Source: Agaricus subrufescens
Taxonomy: Eukaryota; Basidiomycota; Agaricomycetes; Agaricales; Agaricaceae
Direction: 5' to 3'
DNA: 64,000 nucleotides
Assembly: GCA_029945375.1 (NCBI GenBank)
Contig: CM057058.1
Coordinates: 3,596,001-3,660,000 of the forward strand
Of this stretch, positions 47,335 to 60,654 are shown piece after piece (position 1 is the first letter of the stretch; every line of letters starts with the position of its first letter). The notes under the pieces were generated by a model that saw only the letters and a list, made by a program, of their open reading frames with translations, had not been told where the DNA came from and did no database searches. The position numbers and the translations under genes are program-made.

Positions 47335-50300
47335 ATATGCTTGCTGTTTTGAGTGGTTCATGAACCACCTCAAAATGCGGTTACTCAGAACTGGGAGGTC
47401 TCAGGTCTTGTCACGGTACTTGACTCTACTGCTGAACATCACGTGGCGATCCTGTGATCGGGAGGGCGACGCGCCGGAGTGGGTGTATTAATTTTTCACT
47501 GGAAACGGTGTCAAATTTGAAATGGTTGGGAAGAAGAATCAGATAATGCAAGCAGGGGCCATGATGCTTACAGCTAGTCGTCTTAAATCTCATAGCACTT
47601 CCATTGTTAGGTTACTAATATAGGATCCATGAATCATCACTCTCGCCTCTGGGAGAAAATCTGAACTATACTAGTTTCGTGTGGATTATGCTCTTATGGT
47701 ATCAATACACAGGTTACTCTCCTATCAATATTTGACTCCCTCGACCGACATTCTAGTCAGTGACTGCTCTTAGCCTGAGTAACGAACCCTTGCTGCAGAT
47801 GCGCCTGAAGGCCCGCGATATTTTGGAGGGCGATTTGTGTGGGTTGCATAAGATAAAACTTACGGTATTTTTCGTTACTCCCAATCCATCCAGGCTAGTT
47901 TCCCCCATGTCAAATGAGGCTCATCTTCTCCGATCTTCTCGCAATTTATTGCTACACTACTCTCCATCCATCGATCACGCTTTTCTGTCAGATTGGAAAA
48001 ACAAAAATCAAGGCTTTAAACTTTGTTATGCCGTTAGACCTCGCCGATATGGAGAGAAATGGTATTGATCGTTACGAAGTCCGGTGGAGATGGCAGCAAA
48101 TCAGACGATTGCGATCATATCTCTCACTTACTTTGTTAGGCTAGAAGGTAGAGTTGGATTTCGATGGTGATGGTGAGAGGTACGCAATATACTGTGTTTA
48201 TGGCCTCTCTTCGTTTGTATATCAATTGTAATCTTTTGTTCCTATGGCGTTTTTTGCATACGAGGTGTGTGGGTCAGGTATCCCCGATATCAGCTCAACT
48301 CACAGACTGAGGTTCTAGAACGATGCATAAGGATTAATCTTGACATTGAGCGCTCAAAGGTCAATCAAAATATTACATTTAAACTGATTGTTTGCAATGT
48401 TGGCAAGGCTGTGGGAACGCGTTTGCGCCACTACTACTACGGCTACGAAGATATATACTATTGTGATCCATGAAAAGCGTGGGGTTATTGAGCGAACCGA
48501 GTACTCACATGGCCCCGAATGACGTTTGGAGTAATGTGAACAAGCGGGCAAATACAGTAGGAATAGGAATAAGATGAAGAGTGGTTAGTGTGGTTTTTGT
48601 TTTATTTATGGACTCGTGTACATGCTTAAATGACGTCTGGGTTTTCCTTTTTTGCAGGGATTGTTTGATGGCCGTTTGGAAATATGCAAGTCCCGGTTTT
48701 TTGACTTCCTTGTTTGAGTGGTAGGTAGAAGTTTGAGTTGTTGGTTTAAGGATAGTCTGTCTGAGTGGTGATGTCGTTTTATACGTAAGTTTGAGATGGA
48801 GAGGCTGGTGATGAAGGTTATAATACGTATTGTCGGCAGCATCGAATTTTGCAAGACAATATGTTACGCCTCTTTCTTGAATAACCGACTTACGGCAGGT
48901 TAGCTTACTAAACCATACGGACCTGTAGGTACTCCACCTTTCTGTCAGTGCTTCCGTTATTGGAGAAGTATTGGAGAGCTCTTGGGGAATTTTATGACGA
49001 CCGTCTAGTGCTCCTAGCATGACTACGGCCGCAACCGAAAGTAACCACAGGTCATGAGACACCAATAAATAGGTCCTCTCGGATATTAAACACTCCGTGA
49101 TGTCCAAACGTCTTCGAGACTCTCGGACATGCCACAAGCTGTTGGAGAAGATTACCCGAAGGCTTCGGATGGGCTACTTGCGCTGAAATGGTCAAGTATG
49201 TACTAGTGGGTCTCTAATTTGAAACCCAGTGCACAATCGATGGTCTAGCTTTGGCCTAGCTAGCTTGATATATCGTTTGGATGGTACTTATCTTGTGTTC
49301 CGGCCGACGCCAACGCCGGCACCAGAATCTTTTTGTTATCTTCAGAGTTCAGGCTGTCCTCCTGAGAGTTTTGATTGGGAGATAGGAACGGGTGGGAGGG
49401 ATGGCTGTCATGATACGGTTCTTCTATCCCACAGTCTCCTGCTCAGTAGTCCCGCTGTTGTCCCTAGTCTTGATGAATTATTTTGAGTTTTCTATGACCC
49501 ATTCGGGGACGAATACACCATAATTAAGGGTCGAGTGGTAGGTAAAAATATATGCGCGTGTGTACACGTCGCTGGGTTGAGACACAAAGGAAGTGAAGAC
49601 TGGATGATCATAGAGCCATCTCGCTTTTCAGGTTTCTAAAGTAAGTGTAAGCGACGCCACTGCAAAAAACTTGGGGCCTTCAGCGTCTGTTTGAACAGTC
49701 TTGGGATATCGGGGTAATACTCATGTTCGGGTTGAGGCCATTTTGACTGCCACTGGATATTTCTGGTACCTGTCAAGCTAGTAAACGACGACTCTGCCTG
49801 CGGCAAGTTCCATTTATCGCCGCGGTATATGTTGTACACGACGAGAGAACTGGAGCGATGTAATAATACTTTGATTGGGAATATTCGAAACAGAGGCAGC
49901 TGGCCGACTCGGGTGAAACTGTAATCCGGTGTGCGCGGAACACAGCAACGTTTTATCGTCTAATCATGCACGCTCCCTCCATGATTCTTCGTTCAGGTAG
50001 ATAGCAGGGTTAAAGTGGCGTGATGATGTCGGTTGCCACATCAGAAATCTGGATCCAGGTTGTGCTTTTTGTAGAACTAATGAATATAGAGGCTCGGTTA
50101 TTCCAGGGACTCATCCTCGAGGCATTTGTCAACTCGAGCGGGCTCACCTCCGTAATTGCAGCGATCGCGACGACGACATGTCGGCGCCGATGGTCGTAGT
50201 GGGCATCTGCTTTTCAGCATAGTATCGACAGCCCAAATGAGCTTTGGTCCGGTTTCGTTATGGTGCTCCATGATGTTGACGTTAATTGGCTCTCCAGCAA

Positions 50301-50910
50301 TTGTTACCGGCTTCGTTTGATGGTACGGGTTCAAGGTTTATAATTGTATGATGGTTGGCGGTCTGGACTCGCTTGTATTGCAGCGCTGTGGTGTTGTCGC
50401 GCGCATAAGAAGGCCGGATGGCGAGTAGCAGGCAAGGTGGGAACAAGGGATCAATAGAGTGGGAATGCAGCGTTGTCTATTTTGCCTTTGCTACTCGTCC
50501 CCACACCTTAATGTCTCTAATTTTAATTCTCTCCCAGGGCCTCCCGCTTTTGGGACTGTCCTCGCCGCGCTGCACGCTCGATCTCATCGCCGGGATCTTC
50601 GGGCCTTTTCCCTCAAACTTTCTGCTACTGGTTGACCGGCGAATATCCGGCTGGCATGAAAATCTCCTGAACACTACTCTGGCCCAACTCCTCCGCAGGA
50701 TAGCCGGGCCCAACGATGGCGAGTCGCGGAGGGGATCGGCGCTGGGCTGCGGTCTCCGTTCGCAGCATGACTGGTCGGGCCCAACGCCTTCATGGCCATA
50801 CTGCAGCCACGGAACTCGGGGTGGAAGATCCCGAATCCCGTTATTTTAAGTAGATCGACCGCGCATCGTCGTCTCACCCTCACCCTACCTCACCCCCCCG
50901 TATCCATCCG
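47335..50910. other. Region between NACHT copy B and the permease
   Basis: Bases 47,337-47,560 are a decayed extra C-terminal exon like that behind copy A. Bases 47,715-48,200 repeat the start of the NACHT upstream unit, so a third unit once began here. From 48,200 to 50,900 I recognise no gene. Minus-strand frames at 49,636-49,839 (PQAESSFTSLTGTRNI) and 50,098-50,334 (VTIAGEPINVNIMEHHNETG) look protein-like and may be exons of a decayed or small gene, but I cannot name it. The minus frame 48,505-49,137 is probably chance. Confidence 0.4.
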
Positions 50911-52860
50911 ATGTCCAAGACGCCGTCAGACGCTCTGCTCGTCGGTACAGATGCCCGACACTACGGGTCCTCGTCGTGGAGTCCTGCAGTCAGCCGCAAG
51001 GCTGGCATCGGCTTCTTCTCTGTGGTTTTCATCATCTTCAACAGAATAATCGGTACTGGGTACATCTGTTTCCGCTCACCGTGATGTTCGTTCTGACCCC
51101 TTGTTAGCATTTTCGCCACCCCCGCATCAATCCTTTCTTTGAGCGGAAGCGTGGGGCTTTCACTGTCAGTATGAACAATGCTAGGACCCATCTAACTCAG
51201 CCCTCAACTTGACCGCGGTAGCTTACTATGGATCTTGGGAAGTCTCTATGCTGCAGCCGGGATGCAGGTGTACATCGTATGGGGAACTGTGCGTATCTTC
51301 GTGATCGTGCCATCTTCTATCCAAACATCTTCGTAGGCGATTACCAAAAATGGTGCCGAGAAGAACTATCTGGAATATCTCTTCCCTAAACCCGCTCTCC
51401 TCATAACATGCATCTATGCCGGAGGCATGTCATTAGTTGGTATGTCATATTGGAAATATACATAAACGATACGCCATTCATTCTTGGACAGGCTGGGGAG
51501 CGGGTAATTCGTTAATCTTCGGTGAATACATTCTCAGGGCACTTCTTCACGGGGACCCCTCGCCCCTGCTCCTGAGGTTCACAGCCTTTCTGTGTATAAC
51601 CTTTTGCGCTCTCCTTCAGGGATCTGCGGTGGAACTGGGGATTCGGATACAAAACGTTCTTGGTGTCTTCAAATTGATCGTTCTAGCTGTCGTCGCCGCA
51701 ACTGGTCTTGTGGCCCTCCGTTATGGCATTCCAGGCTCCTCCGGTCTCGTCGAAGAAAGGTGGAGGGGACACGAGAACTTCCAAAACGTTTGGGTAGGCA
51801 CCATCTCAAGTGCCTCATCTGTGTGCCTGGCACTGTATAGCGTGAATTTTAACTCCGCCGTCTATTTCCTTTCTGGTCTCTCACAGTCTTATCTAGGTGA
51901 TCTGGTCTTTCATTGGGTTCTCAAATGCCAACTACGCCTTGTCGGAGATGCGCAACCCAACGAGGACGATCAAATTGGCAGGTCCCTTGGCGGTTGCTAT
52001 CGTGGCAGCTCTTTATCTGTTTACGAATATCGCTTATCTTGCCGGTGCTTCCAAGGGGGAAATCAAAGAATCTGGACGTCTCGTCGTCGCACTACTGATG
52101 AAAAACATCTGGGGGGAGAAGGTCGAAAGATGGGTCGACTTCGGGGTAGCCGTTTCTGCTCTAGGGAGTGTACTTGCCGTGGTAGGTCGCATACCCCCTA
52201 TCACCGGTACCTGAGATGTTCATGTATCAACACAGGTATTTGCACAAGGGCGCATCAACCACGAGCTGGGCAAAGAAGGAGTTTTGCCCTGGAGTAGATT
52301 ATGGGCTTCGAATTGGCCTTTTGACGCCCCACTTGCAGGGCACAGCCTACGTTCGTCTCTCGGAGTTTAAAGGTCCGCTAATGCCAATTAACCTCAATCT
52401 AGATTGGTTCTTTTGCATTCTTATAATCTTTTTTGCCCCTGCCGGTGACGCATATAACCTAGTCATCAACCTCGTACGTCTTCATCTTCCCAAGTAATTC
52501 ACAGTATCATCAGTGAATTTATTTATTTTCCAAAAACAGTCATCCTATCCCCTAACAATTATCAACGCCGTTATCTCATTCGGGTTAATCTATCTATGCT
52601 TTGCATCCTCATCTCAGTCTCCGGAACATGTGCATTATTGTTGGCACAAGATATCCACCACTACTCTTATTTCCACCCTTCTTTTTGGGGTTGCGAATGT
52701 CTTTTTGTTTGTTGCGCCTTTGGTGAGACCTCCCCCGGGGGCGGAGCCGTATCAGGCGTTGCCGTATTGGACACATGCGGCGGTTGGGTGGGCGTTGTTT
52801 GCTGTTGGTGGGATTTGGTGGGCTTTTAAAAAGCTGACTGAGGAAAAACGGGTTTGTTGA
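50911..52860 (+). CDS. Amino-acid permease, LAT/Mup1-like (APC superfamily)
   Basis: Exons 50,911-51,059, 51,108-51,164, 51,222-51,288, 51,337-51,439, 51,492-51,841, 51,897-52,181, 52,236-52,350, 52,403-52,473 and 52,540-52,860 join in frame to 505 residues. The start is MSKTPSDALLVG. About twelve hydrophobic segments are visible. The first conserved helix contains FNRIIGTGIFATPASI, the unwound Gly-rich site of APC transporters. Other landmarks are GSLYAAAGMQVYIVWGT, EKNYLEYLF, WSFIGFSNANYALSEMRNP and FAPAGDAYNLVINL. This pattern is that of fungal high-affinity methionine permease-like (Mup1) proteins at the plasma membrane. Substrate is inferred from family only. Several introns fall inside membrane segments, as usual in this family in mushrooms. 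Confidence 0.88.
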
Positions 52861-53146
52861 TGATGAGATAGAATTTTTTTTTTTTAATGCAATGATCGTT
52901 GCATGTGCATTGTACAAGTGTGATGCTTATGGTTGTACTTTAGAGACTCAGACACTTTATATGACTCGGATCAGAAATTGGTTCAACGCGTATGAATGAC
53001 CGGAAACGGTTATCAAAGTAAACCTGCATCAGACGCTCCACCGTTTTATCATTAGCTTTTATGAGCGAGGATCACATTTTGAGTTGACTTTGCTATTAGC
53101 ATTACCCGTGTTATTAAAATAAGTATCACATATAGATAAGGTTTGA

Positions 53147-55296
53147 TCATTTCTTCATCACACTTTTAACCCTTTCCTTCACCTTCAAACTCCTCGAACT
53201 TCCCCTCCCCTTCATCTTGGTAAAAATCACAACCTTGCCCTTCCTTCCCGCTCTCCCACTCCTCCCAGCCCTATGCAAAAAATCAACCATATTCCTCGGT
53301 TCGTCCACAATAAACACATTTTCCAACTCTGGTGCGAAATCCAATCCTCTCGAAAGTAGCGAAGTCGTAATCATCACATGCGGAGTCTTCTTCGGATCTC
53401 TCAACACAGCTTGATTTTCACCACCATCATCAGCGTCAACATCACCAACCTTCTTCACACGAGAACGATCCGAATGGATTTTCACAGGTCGTAAAAACCC
53501 TTCGAGATGTTTATTCGACCCCCTCTTCCTCTCATCACTCGTACTCGTCAACGCAACACATTTAATCCCCCTCTCCTCAAGATACCCAGCCAATTCTACA
53601 ACCTTCGTGCTTTTATTGCAGAATATGAGAATTTTGGAGAGAGCCGCTGGTGAATCCGGTTTGACCATTCTCCAAACGGCGTCATCTGATGCCCAGACTT
53701 TACGACATTGGTGTTCGATATCGGCGAATTTGTTGCCGCCTGACCAGGATGCGTATTCGGTTTTGAGGTTTCGAGGGAGTTGGTGGACGCTTGGGGAGGC
53801 TAGGCGGATGAGGTCGGGATGGTGTTGGTCGAGGTAGTTGGCGAGGTTTTTGGGGATGGTGGCGGAGGTGAGGACGAGGTTGAATGGGTAATTTATGGGT
53901 TCGGGAGATGTTGGGGGATTGCTTGGGGTGATAGGAGATGGAGAGTCGGATGGTTTGATTTTAATGGGATGGCCACGAGCTGAACTGATATCAGCCAAAA
54001 GCGTACGAGTCACCTCTTGGAAATCGGGGTCTAAGAGAGACGTTAGTCATTGGAAATATCAGTTTTTAGAAGAGCATACCGAACAAGACGTCTGCCTCGT
54101 CAACGATAACCCACTCAATATTCTTCAGCCCTAGTTCGGGTTCCTTCTTCCATTGTCCTATACCCGGCATCTTGTCTCGTCCCCTTCGCAATTTCGGAAA
54201 GTTTCCATCTGCATCGGCCTCTAATCTACCCTCTAAACGGTCCCATCCTCTCCCTCTGACCATTTCCATCAGTTTGACGGGTGTCCCAACTAGGACATCT
54301 ACCGCCATACCCTCCCTTCCTAGATGCGAATCTTCAGACAAATTTGTACCATCATCTAGAGCGTCTAGCAGTTTGGAGAGACTTTTGGCTGTCATGTCAT
54401 GCTTTTTCGTACTGGCGGTATTTGCTCTGCTGGCACACATAGTCCTTAACTTGACATCGCGTGTCAAAGCCTTGGCGAAAGATGAAAGTTGTCGTGCAAG
54501 TTCGTGAGTAGGAGCAAGGATGATGGCACGCGGATTGAGAGAACGTTCTGTACCGCGCGTCGCAGCACTGGACTCTTCATCGAGTTTAAGGCGTTGGAGA
54601 AGCGGTAATAGGTATGCAAGGGATTTTCCAGAGCCGGTCTCTGAGGCGAGGAGGAACTGCTTCCACTCGTTCGTCGACACTTCAGAGTGTGGTGCCTCTA
54701 TTAGCCACTTGATGCTGAGTGCTTGAATGGGCGTTGGTCGTGCGTAGGGGCCAAGCATGGCATCAAGAGAGGGGATGAAGCCGGAAAGGAGGGGAGGAGA
54801 CGTGAATGCTGTGGCCAATTGCGGGTTTGTTTTGGGGAACGTGGAATCGTCTGTTGGGCGGGACGGCGAAAGACTGACTGGGGACGGGGGGTGGTAGAAC
54901 TCGGATTCCTCTTCTTCTATGGCAGCATCGGACGAGGGCCGCGTCGGTGGTGTTTCCTCCGGTTCATGCCTCGGCATGGGCCGCCTCTCCCGTCTCTCAG
55001 GTCGATTTCCGTATTTTTCCAGAAAATGGGAGTCTTGGTGGGGAGGTTGATATCGGGCGAAGTCGTCCCTCCCTCTAGCAACTTCATACCGTCCCGACGA
55101 CGACTTTGGTTCGAGGTCCTGCGCAAGACGCGACGACGAAGAGCCTGTTCGGGAATAAATTTAGACCAAAAAAAAAACATGGTTCAACAGAAACAGACCG
55201 ACCGGGTGGTTTGGGCTTTTGAGCGCACTGGGTTGCGGAGGAGTGGATGCGCGCACATAGCTGGACCCGAGACGACCGCCGCAGCGCTGTGTACAT
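53147..55296 (-). CDS. MRH4: Mitochondrial DEAD-box RNA helicase, Mrh4-like
   Basis: Exons 55,296-55,179, 55,144-54,080 and 54,030-53,147 join in frame to 688 residues. The N-terminus (MYTALRRSSRVQLCARIHSS) is Arg/Ser-rich without acidic residues, as expected of a mitochondrial targeting peptide. Helicase motifs in order: Q (ARPTPIQALS), I (ASETGSGKS, about 206), Ia (APTHELARQL), Ib (VGTPVKL), II (VDEAD, about 390), III (TSATIP), IV (KILIFCNKST), V (TSLLSRGLDFAPEL), VI (HRAGRSGRAGRKG). A basic C-terminus ends VKSVMKK. Mrh4 assists assembly of the large mitoribosomal subunit in yeast. The first intron would be only 34 nt with a run of ten T; if it is not removed the frame closes early, so this join deserves a transcript check. 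Confidence 0.85.
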
Positions 55297-56137
55297 GCCA
55301 GCAATTCTTCTTTGTCGGCAGCACTGGCTCAAGGTCGCAGTCACGTGCAAGCAACACAGCGGCACTTGCCGGGCAAAGAGGTCCAGGTGTTACGGTGTTG
55401 GTCCTGTCGAATTTGTTACATCAAGTCTTGACATCAGCCCAGGTACAGTGCGTAAATCTACAGAAATTTTATTCACCAAAACCTCTCGTATATCAAGAAT
55501 GTGCGTCGTCAATCGATCCTGCCTGATACCAAAGATGGAACGTTGAGGCCACGCCGATATGTCAGCGCTTGAGCACCGGGCAGTGCGATCACATTATGGC
55601 CCTGATGGCGTAAACCTATACATGGGTTCCCGGTTGGGCTGATCCTTCTATCAATGTTCTCCAACGTCAGGCCAAGATCTTCGATGAGATGCCGGATTGC
55701 TTGGCATAGGTTTTGAGGCTTTGTAGTGGCGTGTAGCTACCGGTAGTGCTCAGCTAGAATCTCGTCTGAGGGAACACACAATACTGCCACCGCGACCGTG
55801 TTTGCGCATCTTTGTCTCCGTGATTACCACTCAACATTTCTCCTGCGTTCATTTATCAGCCCTACTTTGGAAGCAGTCGAAGAGCATAGCGATAAATCTG
55901 GGACAGACTTGTACAAAGCTTTTTCCTTCCTTATTTTGGAGCAACCCAAAACTTTGACGCCTTGCTTTATGACAGTGAAGTTCTTGCGCACTCAGTCTCA
56001 CAACATAATGATGTGATTCATATCACATTAGAGTGAGAGCCTGATTGTAATTCCACTCAACACATAGTACAACGCATGAATCATTCCCATCTTCCTACAG
56101 ACATAACAAATGACATCGATATACAGGGATACCTAAA
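55297..56137. other. Intergenic between helicase and amidotransferase genes
   Basis: No gene recognised. It contains one copy of a dispersed repeat (55,405-55,570). A plus-strand frame at 55,798-56,016 has no support beyond being open. Confidence 0.5.
55405..55570 (+). repeat. Dispersed repeat, copy 1
   Basis: About 165 bp, matching 62,643-62,812 in the same orientation at roughly 80-85%. Shared words include GTGCGTCGTCAATCGATCCT, GCCTGATACCA and GATGGAACGTTGAGGCCAC. Identity unknown; perhaps a transposon fragment. Confidence 0.75.
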
Positions 56138-57276
56138 CTAATCAGCAAGGGAAAAGAGATGGCCAGCATTTGGTTCTATTGCCATCGCGGAAATACGGGT
56201 ATCCCGACTATAATCCACACCAAACATCTCCCAGAACGCTTTCCCAATCACCAGAACACCGTCGTAATCTGGTCCATACCTAGCACCATGTCTGCGCTTC
56301 TTATTATGAGGCTCATGCTCGCGACCAGAGCCCTTGGAACCAAAATAGCCAGCAACCGCATCCTCATCAAGGTGATTCTTCTCATCACGTTGACGAATAA
56401 GCTCGGTCATTGTGGCCTCATCGAATTCCGGATGACCTTGACTGGTCAAAATATGAGCATATTCGATGTATTTGAAGCTTGGACTTTCTGAACGCGGGCC
56501 GAATTTGTAGAACTTGACGATACCCTGGTTGACAGTCCTCGGTGAACTGGCCAAGAGGTAAAGTTCGCCTGTAGCAAACTTATCAGCCAAGGATTCTACA
56601 GGTACAGCATCTTGATGGAATTGTTGGAGCGCCTGTGGGCCAACCAGATATTCATTTAGCGTTCCTACAGTCGTAAATTGCTATGCTTACAATTTTTTCC
56701 GCGTCATAGATCAATCTACCCATAGGGGTAGTTTGAAGAGCGGTAGGTCCAATCTCCCAGCCTCCTGGGTTCTTACCGACCGAACCGCCCAAAGCACGAC
56801 AGATGATCTGATGCCCAAAGCACACACCTGGTATAAAAGAGTCAGAAACGACTATAGCTCTAGCATATACCCATGACTAGATTCACCGTAAAGTCTGATA
56901 GTTTGATAATTCTTGATAACATCCGCAATGAAATCCACAAGTTCGCAAACCCATGGTTCGTCAGACCATGCATCATTGGCTGAGAGCAACAATCAGTCAA
57001 TCTCTATACGGTGCTCGGCGTGAAACAATTGAACTTACATGATCCAGAGAGTAACACAACGTCGTAGTTGTCGACGTACTCCTTCTGAGGATACTCCCCA
57101 TCCTGGGTGTCATAAGCATCCATAACGAGAGAGTACCCCGAGTTCTTGGGCAAGGAAGCAATCAACCATCGCCTATACATGTTGAGATAGTCGCCATTGT
57201 GGGCCAAAAGAGATTTGGTCCAATAATCATTGACGAATAGAGCACAGCGGACGGTTCTAGTACTAGAGGCAGGCAT
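56138..57276 (-). CDS. Class I glutamine amidotransferase-like protein
   Basis: Exons 57,276-57,039, 56,979-56,887, 56,827-56,691 and 56,632-56,138 join in frame to 320 residues. The catalytic triad is complete: Cys113 in GVCFGHQI (nucleophile elbow), and His223 and Glu225 in SQGHPEF. Other family landmarks are VVLLSGS, AWSDEPWV and LGGSVGKNPGGWEIG. The C-terminal third has an inserted Lys/Arg-rich stretch (EPHNKKRRHGARYG). These stand-alone GMP-synthase-like amidotransferase domains are probably cytosolic; some relatives hydrolyse gamma-glutamyl compounds. The substrate here cannot be read from sequence. A relic of a second copy lies about 0.6 kb upstream (57,885-58,000), suggesting past local duplication. 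Confidence 0.85.
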
Positions 57277-57884
57277 GACGAGGTAAAAGAGTTCGGAGGA
57301 TGATTTTAGCAGGAAAACCTCGACAGTCTTATATACGGTCTTTTTCCTGTGTGTCCGGGTTTGCTATGAGAATGAAACTTGACAGAACGCCATGAAAGAT
57401 TCCACTGGATAAGCGGTAGGCAACCGTATGGCGAGTGAAGTATACAGGCTCTATGATGAGATCAAAGACTCACGTCCCTGAATGGAGAGTTCCGTGATTT
57501 TCTGGTGTAATGTAACGTAACAGTCAGAATCTTGAAACTTAACACAATGTTATGTAAAAAAGACCTGATTACCAGCGCAGCGTCACTCTCATGGAGGCTG
57601 TCATTCATGCGGAGTGTCAACAATCCATTCAGTATACATCGCAAATCGTGTTCGAGTGCTGCGCAATTAACCCTCCATCTGTTAGGGTTCTTCCACCCAA
57701 CCCAAAATTGAATGCTCAATGCATAAGCATGCCACAGCAATGAACGATAGGAGAGGAAGACTAACCCAGACTAAACTCATGGAAAATCCTGACCCTGAGA
57801 TCCCGGAATGGCGAATGAAATACGCAAGATTAGTCTGTCTCTAAAATGAAACTTAAACTACGCAATCAATCAACTTACGGGATC

Positions 57885-58000
57885 CCGAGTGTCAATGCCT
57901 CAGGATGTTTGTCTTCCGAAACGTTGTAACCGTCCATGAGGGACCTATACCCTGGATTTCTCTGCAAAGAAGCATCTATTGTATGAGTTGATCTAGTTGC
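57885..58000 (-). pseudogene. Relic of a glutamine amidotransferase exon
   Basis: The minus strand reads ASLQRNPGYRSLMDGYNVSE, corresponding to ASLPKNSGYSLVMDAYDTQD in the intact neighbour. The flanking frames are broken and no catalytic motif follows. The surrounding 57,277-58,640 shows no other gene; the minus frame 57,462-57,740 is unsupported. Confidence 0.6.
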
Positions 58001-58641
58001 CATCGACGTACATCAAAATTTAGGTTCAATGACCAGAGACAGGTAAAGCACTGGAGTCGCTCCACTACGCCGTCTAGAAGTCACACACATAGACATGTAG
58101 TCGAACGAGATATCTCTTGATACAACTTATAAACGCGGTATCACGTAAAGTTGTAGAGAAAAATACGCTTGGAACCCTGACAAAACAATCAGTCAAAGCA
58201 TGCATACACAGCCAACTCCGAAAAACTCGTTTTTGTCAGCCAAATCCATCTAGAATCTCCCATAGAGATTTGCGTGCGTAGTCCATCGTATTGCGGTACA
58301 CTCTATTTATCCCTCAGCAAGCCACGAAAAGGAGATATGATTATCGGACTTGGAATTCCTTTCCAAAGTACCGTGGCCAAATATTAGGCTATCATCACTC
58401 AGACAGTCCATATTAATGCCCTCGGGAGCCTCTAATAATTCTCAGGGTAATCTGATGGTTGAGTTCCCCGATCTCAGCGCAATCATTCGTAGAGGACCCG
58501 GATCGATCAAGATCTCGGAGGAAGTCAGGGGATGACTTATGAAAGATTCAAGGGAATCATTGGCGGCTTGAGCAGGTCCCGAGGCTCTGACAAAGGAGTG
58601 GGTATTATGGGTGGCACCATAAGCAGCATTTCACGTCATTT

Positions 58642-60170
58642 CTAACAAATTGCAGTGAAATTGAAAGGGAAAGTGGTCCCAATCTTCATCCAAGCATAGA
58701 AGAGATAGCTTTCAGGTATAGACCATAACATCGGCAGGAATCTTGGACATGATGTAAGTGCATAATTCGTTGAGTCTAGCCATGGGATGATATTTCCCAG
58801 GAACATGACTTTTCGTACCGGTATCAATATCACCAGTACGTCATTGAGCCAAGAGGCTGGATGTCCATGAGTGGCGTTATTGATATACCTGACCACCACA
58901 GTAGAAGTATATGCGAACAGTCCATCGGGAGTTTTGAGAAAATCACAATCAGAGGGCCATTGGGACAACTCATGGAGAGTGATCGATACCATTTGAACCT
59001 TCTTCAATCCATCGGCGTAGTATTCCACATCTTCACGGGCCTCATTGGAATCTACCAGAATTTCTTCCCTTTCATACACGGGCGCAAGTTTGGAGAACAA
59101 AGACGGCTCTAATGTGAGGCTCGCAATGATCCAAACAACGGACGAGGTAGAATATGTGATACAGAAGTGTAAGATATGTTCCATCAGCTCTTGCTGTGTG
59201 AACGCGTTCAAGTCGCATTCAGCAAGGCCGTCAATAACGACTAACGCGGAGGCAGATTGCGATCACATAAATGGAATGCTGCTCTAGGCCTTATGTTCCA
59301 TAGAAGTGTTGCCATCACTAGACACAGCGGGGTCAGTATAAGTTGAATATGTGATGGAGTTTCATTGACAATCATTATCCGAGTTCTGGATATTGTTTAA
59401 TTGTGACTAGTAGAGATGGCGCCTAATCAGCATGCGTTATCCATGCAGTAGGTGAGTATGCTCACAATTGACTGCGTTGTTATCGATAAGCATATGACCC
59501 GTTAAAGAAAGATTACTATTGAACATGCCTTGCCCGCGCTGCGGGTGCGATTGATATAGGTTTGGAGATTTCCAGGAGCGATTACGATCTGGTGATAGGA
59601 AAGAACCCGTTGGGCATCGAGACACTAGCGAAGGCTGTGCAGAGTGGGTTGCAGCTTCAGCAACCCTCCCAGCTTGAGGAACTTGGGAGTAACCGTGGTG
59701 AAGAGAACGGTATTGTGATTTGACCATATCACCTGTGTCGGTATCACGGTGGGCCACTTGTGATGGCAAGAATCCATCATCATGGTGAGCGGAATGGTGC
59801 TCTACGTGGTATCGAGGAGTTGACAACGAAACTGGCTGCCATGTATTGGTAAGTTTGGCTTGTGATGGTAGGGGGATGGGTTGGCTTACTTCAGTAGAGG
59901 GCTCTCATAGGGGTACGGCATGAACTGGAGTTCGCCCATTGATCCGGATCTATTGAGGAATAGACAGTTTTGGTAGAGCGTTGAGATTGGTTGGAACAGA
60001 TAGATCTCATTTGTGGGACAACGATGAGAACGGCCAGTAGAGCCGGGACCCGGTGTAGAGGAGCAGTCAAGGGGTATGCCAGGGATACAAAAGTAGTCTC
60101 CTATAGTTGTTCTAGTGGCCGTTACCCATCCGGTATGGGGACAGACAGTCGCACAGCCTGCGCACACCGT
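58642..60170 (-). pseudogene. NACHT copy D, decayed, without P-loop
   Basis: The N-terminal low-complexity region is at about 60,170-59,470, ending in the conserved RGQGMFNSNLSLTG segment. An MSDN start of the NACHT exon is recognisable near 59,395. It then jumps to Walker B (LVVIDGLAEC, near 59,235) with the whole Walker A region missing. The remaining helical part (CITYSTSSVVWIIAS, GLFAYTSTVVVRYI) is interrupted and ends at 58,642 without the C-terminal domain. Sequence divergence from A/B is much greater than between A and B, so it is an old copy. Confidence 0.7.
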
Positions 60171-60199
60171 GAAGCTAGTAGCTGTAATTTATTAGTCAT

Positions 60200-60654
60200 A
60201 TGAAGCTCCCTCCGCACTTTTGACACAACTTTAGCAAGTGCTTATCGCGCTTCTTATTCCCAGCCCCCTTCATAACTGCGAAACTCGCAAGGACATTTGC
60301 ATCAGCTCCGTAAGTTTGCAGACAATTCTAGCTGCCTGAAGAACCTCTCCAGCCAAATTACCAACTGGACTACCGACCTCAGAAATTTGAAATCCGTCTC
60401 CGAATGTTCAGACTTTTTTTTATACCAAGTAATGGTTAGAGGAGGACGAAAGAATGGATAGAAAGATAAGAGAAGGCGTAACAACCAACGTTACATCCTT
60501 CCCGTTGTCGGCCCATGCCTACCGCTTGAAAGGATTTCATGTAATATTGGCTTCCAAGATGTTAATACGCTAAACCCTCACTATGACAAAGCACAGACGC
60601 AAATGAAGATGTTCTACGCAGATGAACCGCTCAAAACAGTAAGCATATGCTGGG
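60200..60654. other. Spacer between NACHT relics D and C
   Basis: No gene recognised; the minus frame 60,302-60,484 is unsupported. Confidence 0.4.

Noticed and set aside
48505..49137. 210-residue minus-strand frame
   Set aside because: Composition looks random, no homologous segment or splice context, and it overlaps a region with no conserved signal.
53217..54726. Plus-strand frames opposite the helicase gene
   Set aside because: They are shadows of the Mrh4-like coding sequence, which has all helicase motifs in order.
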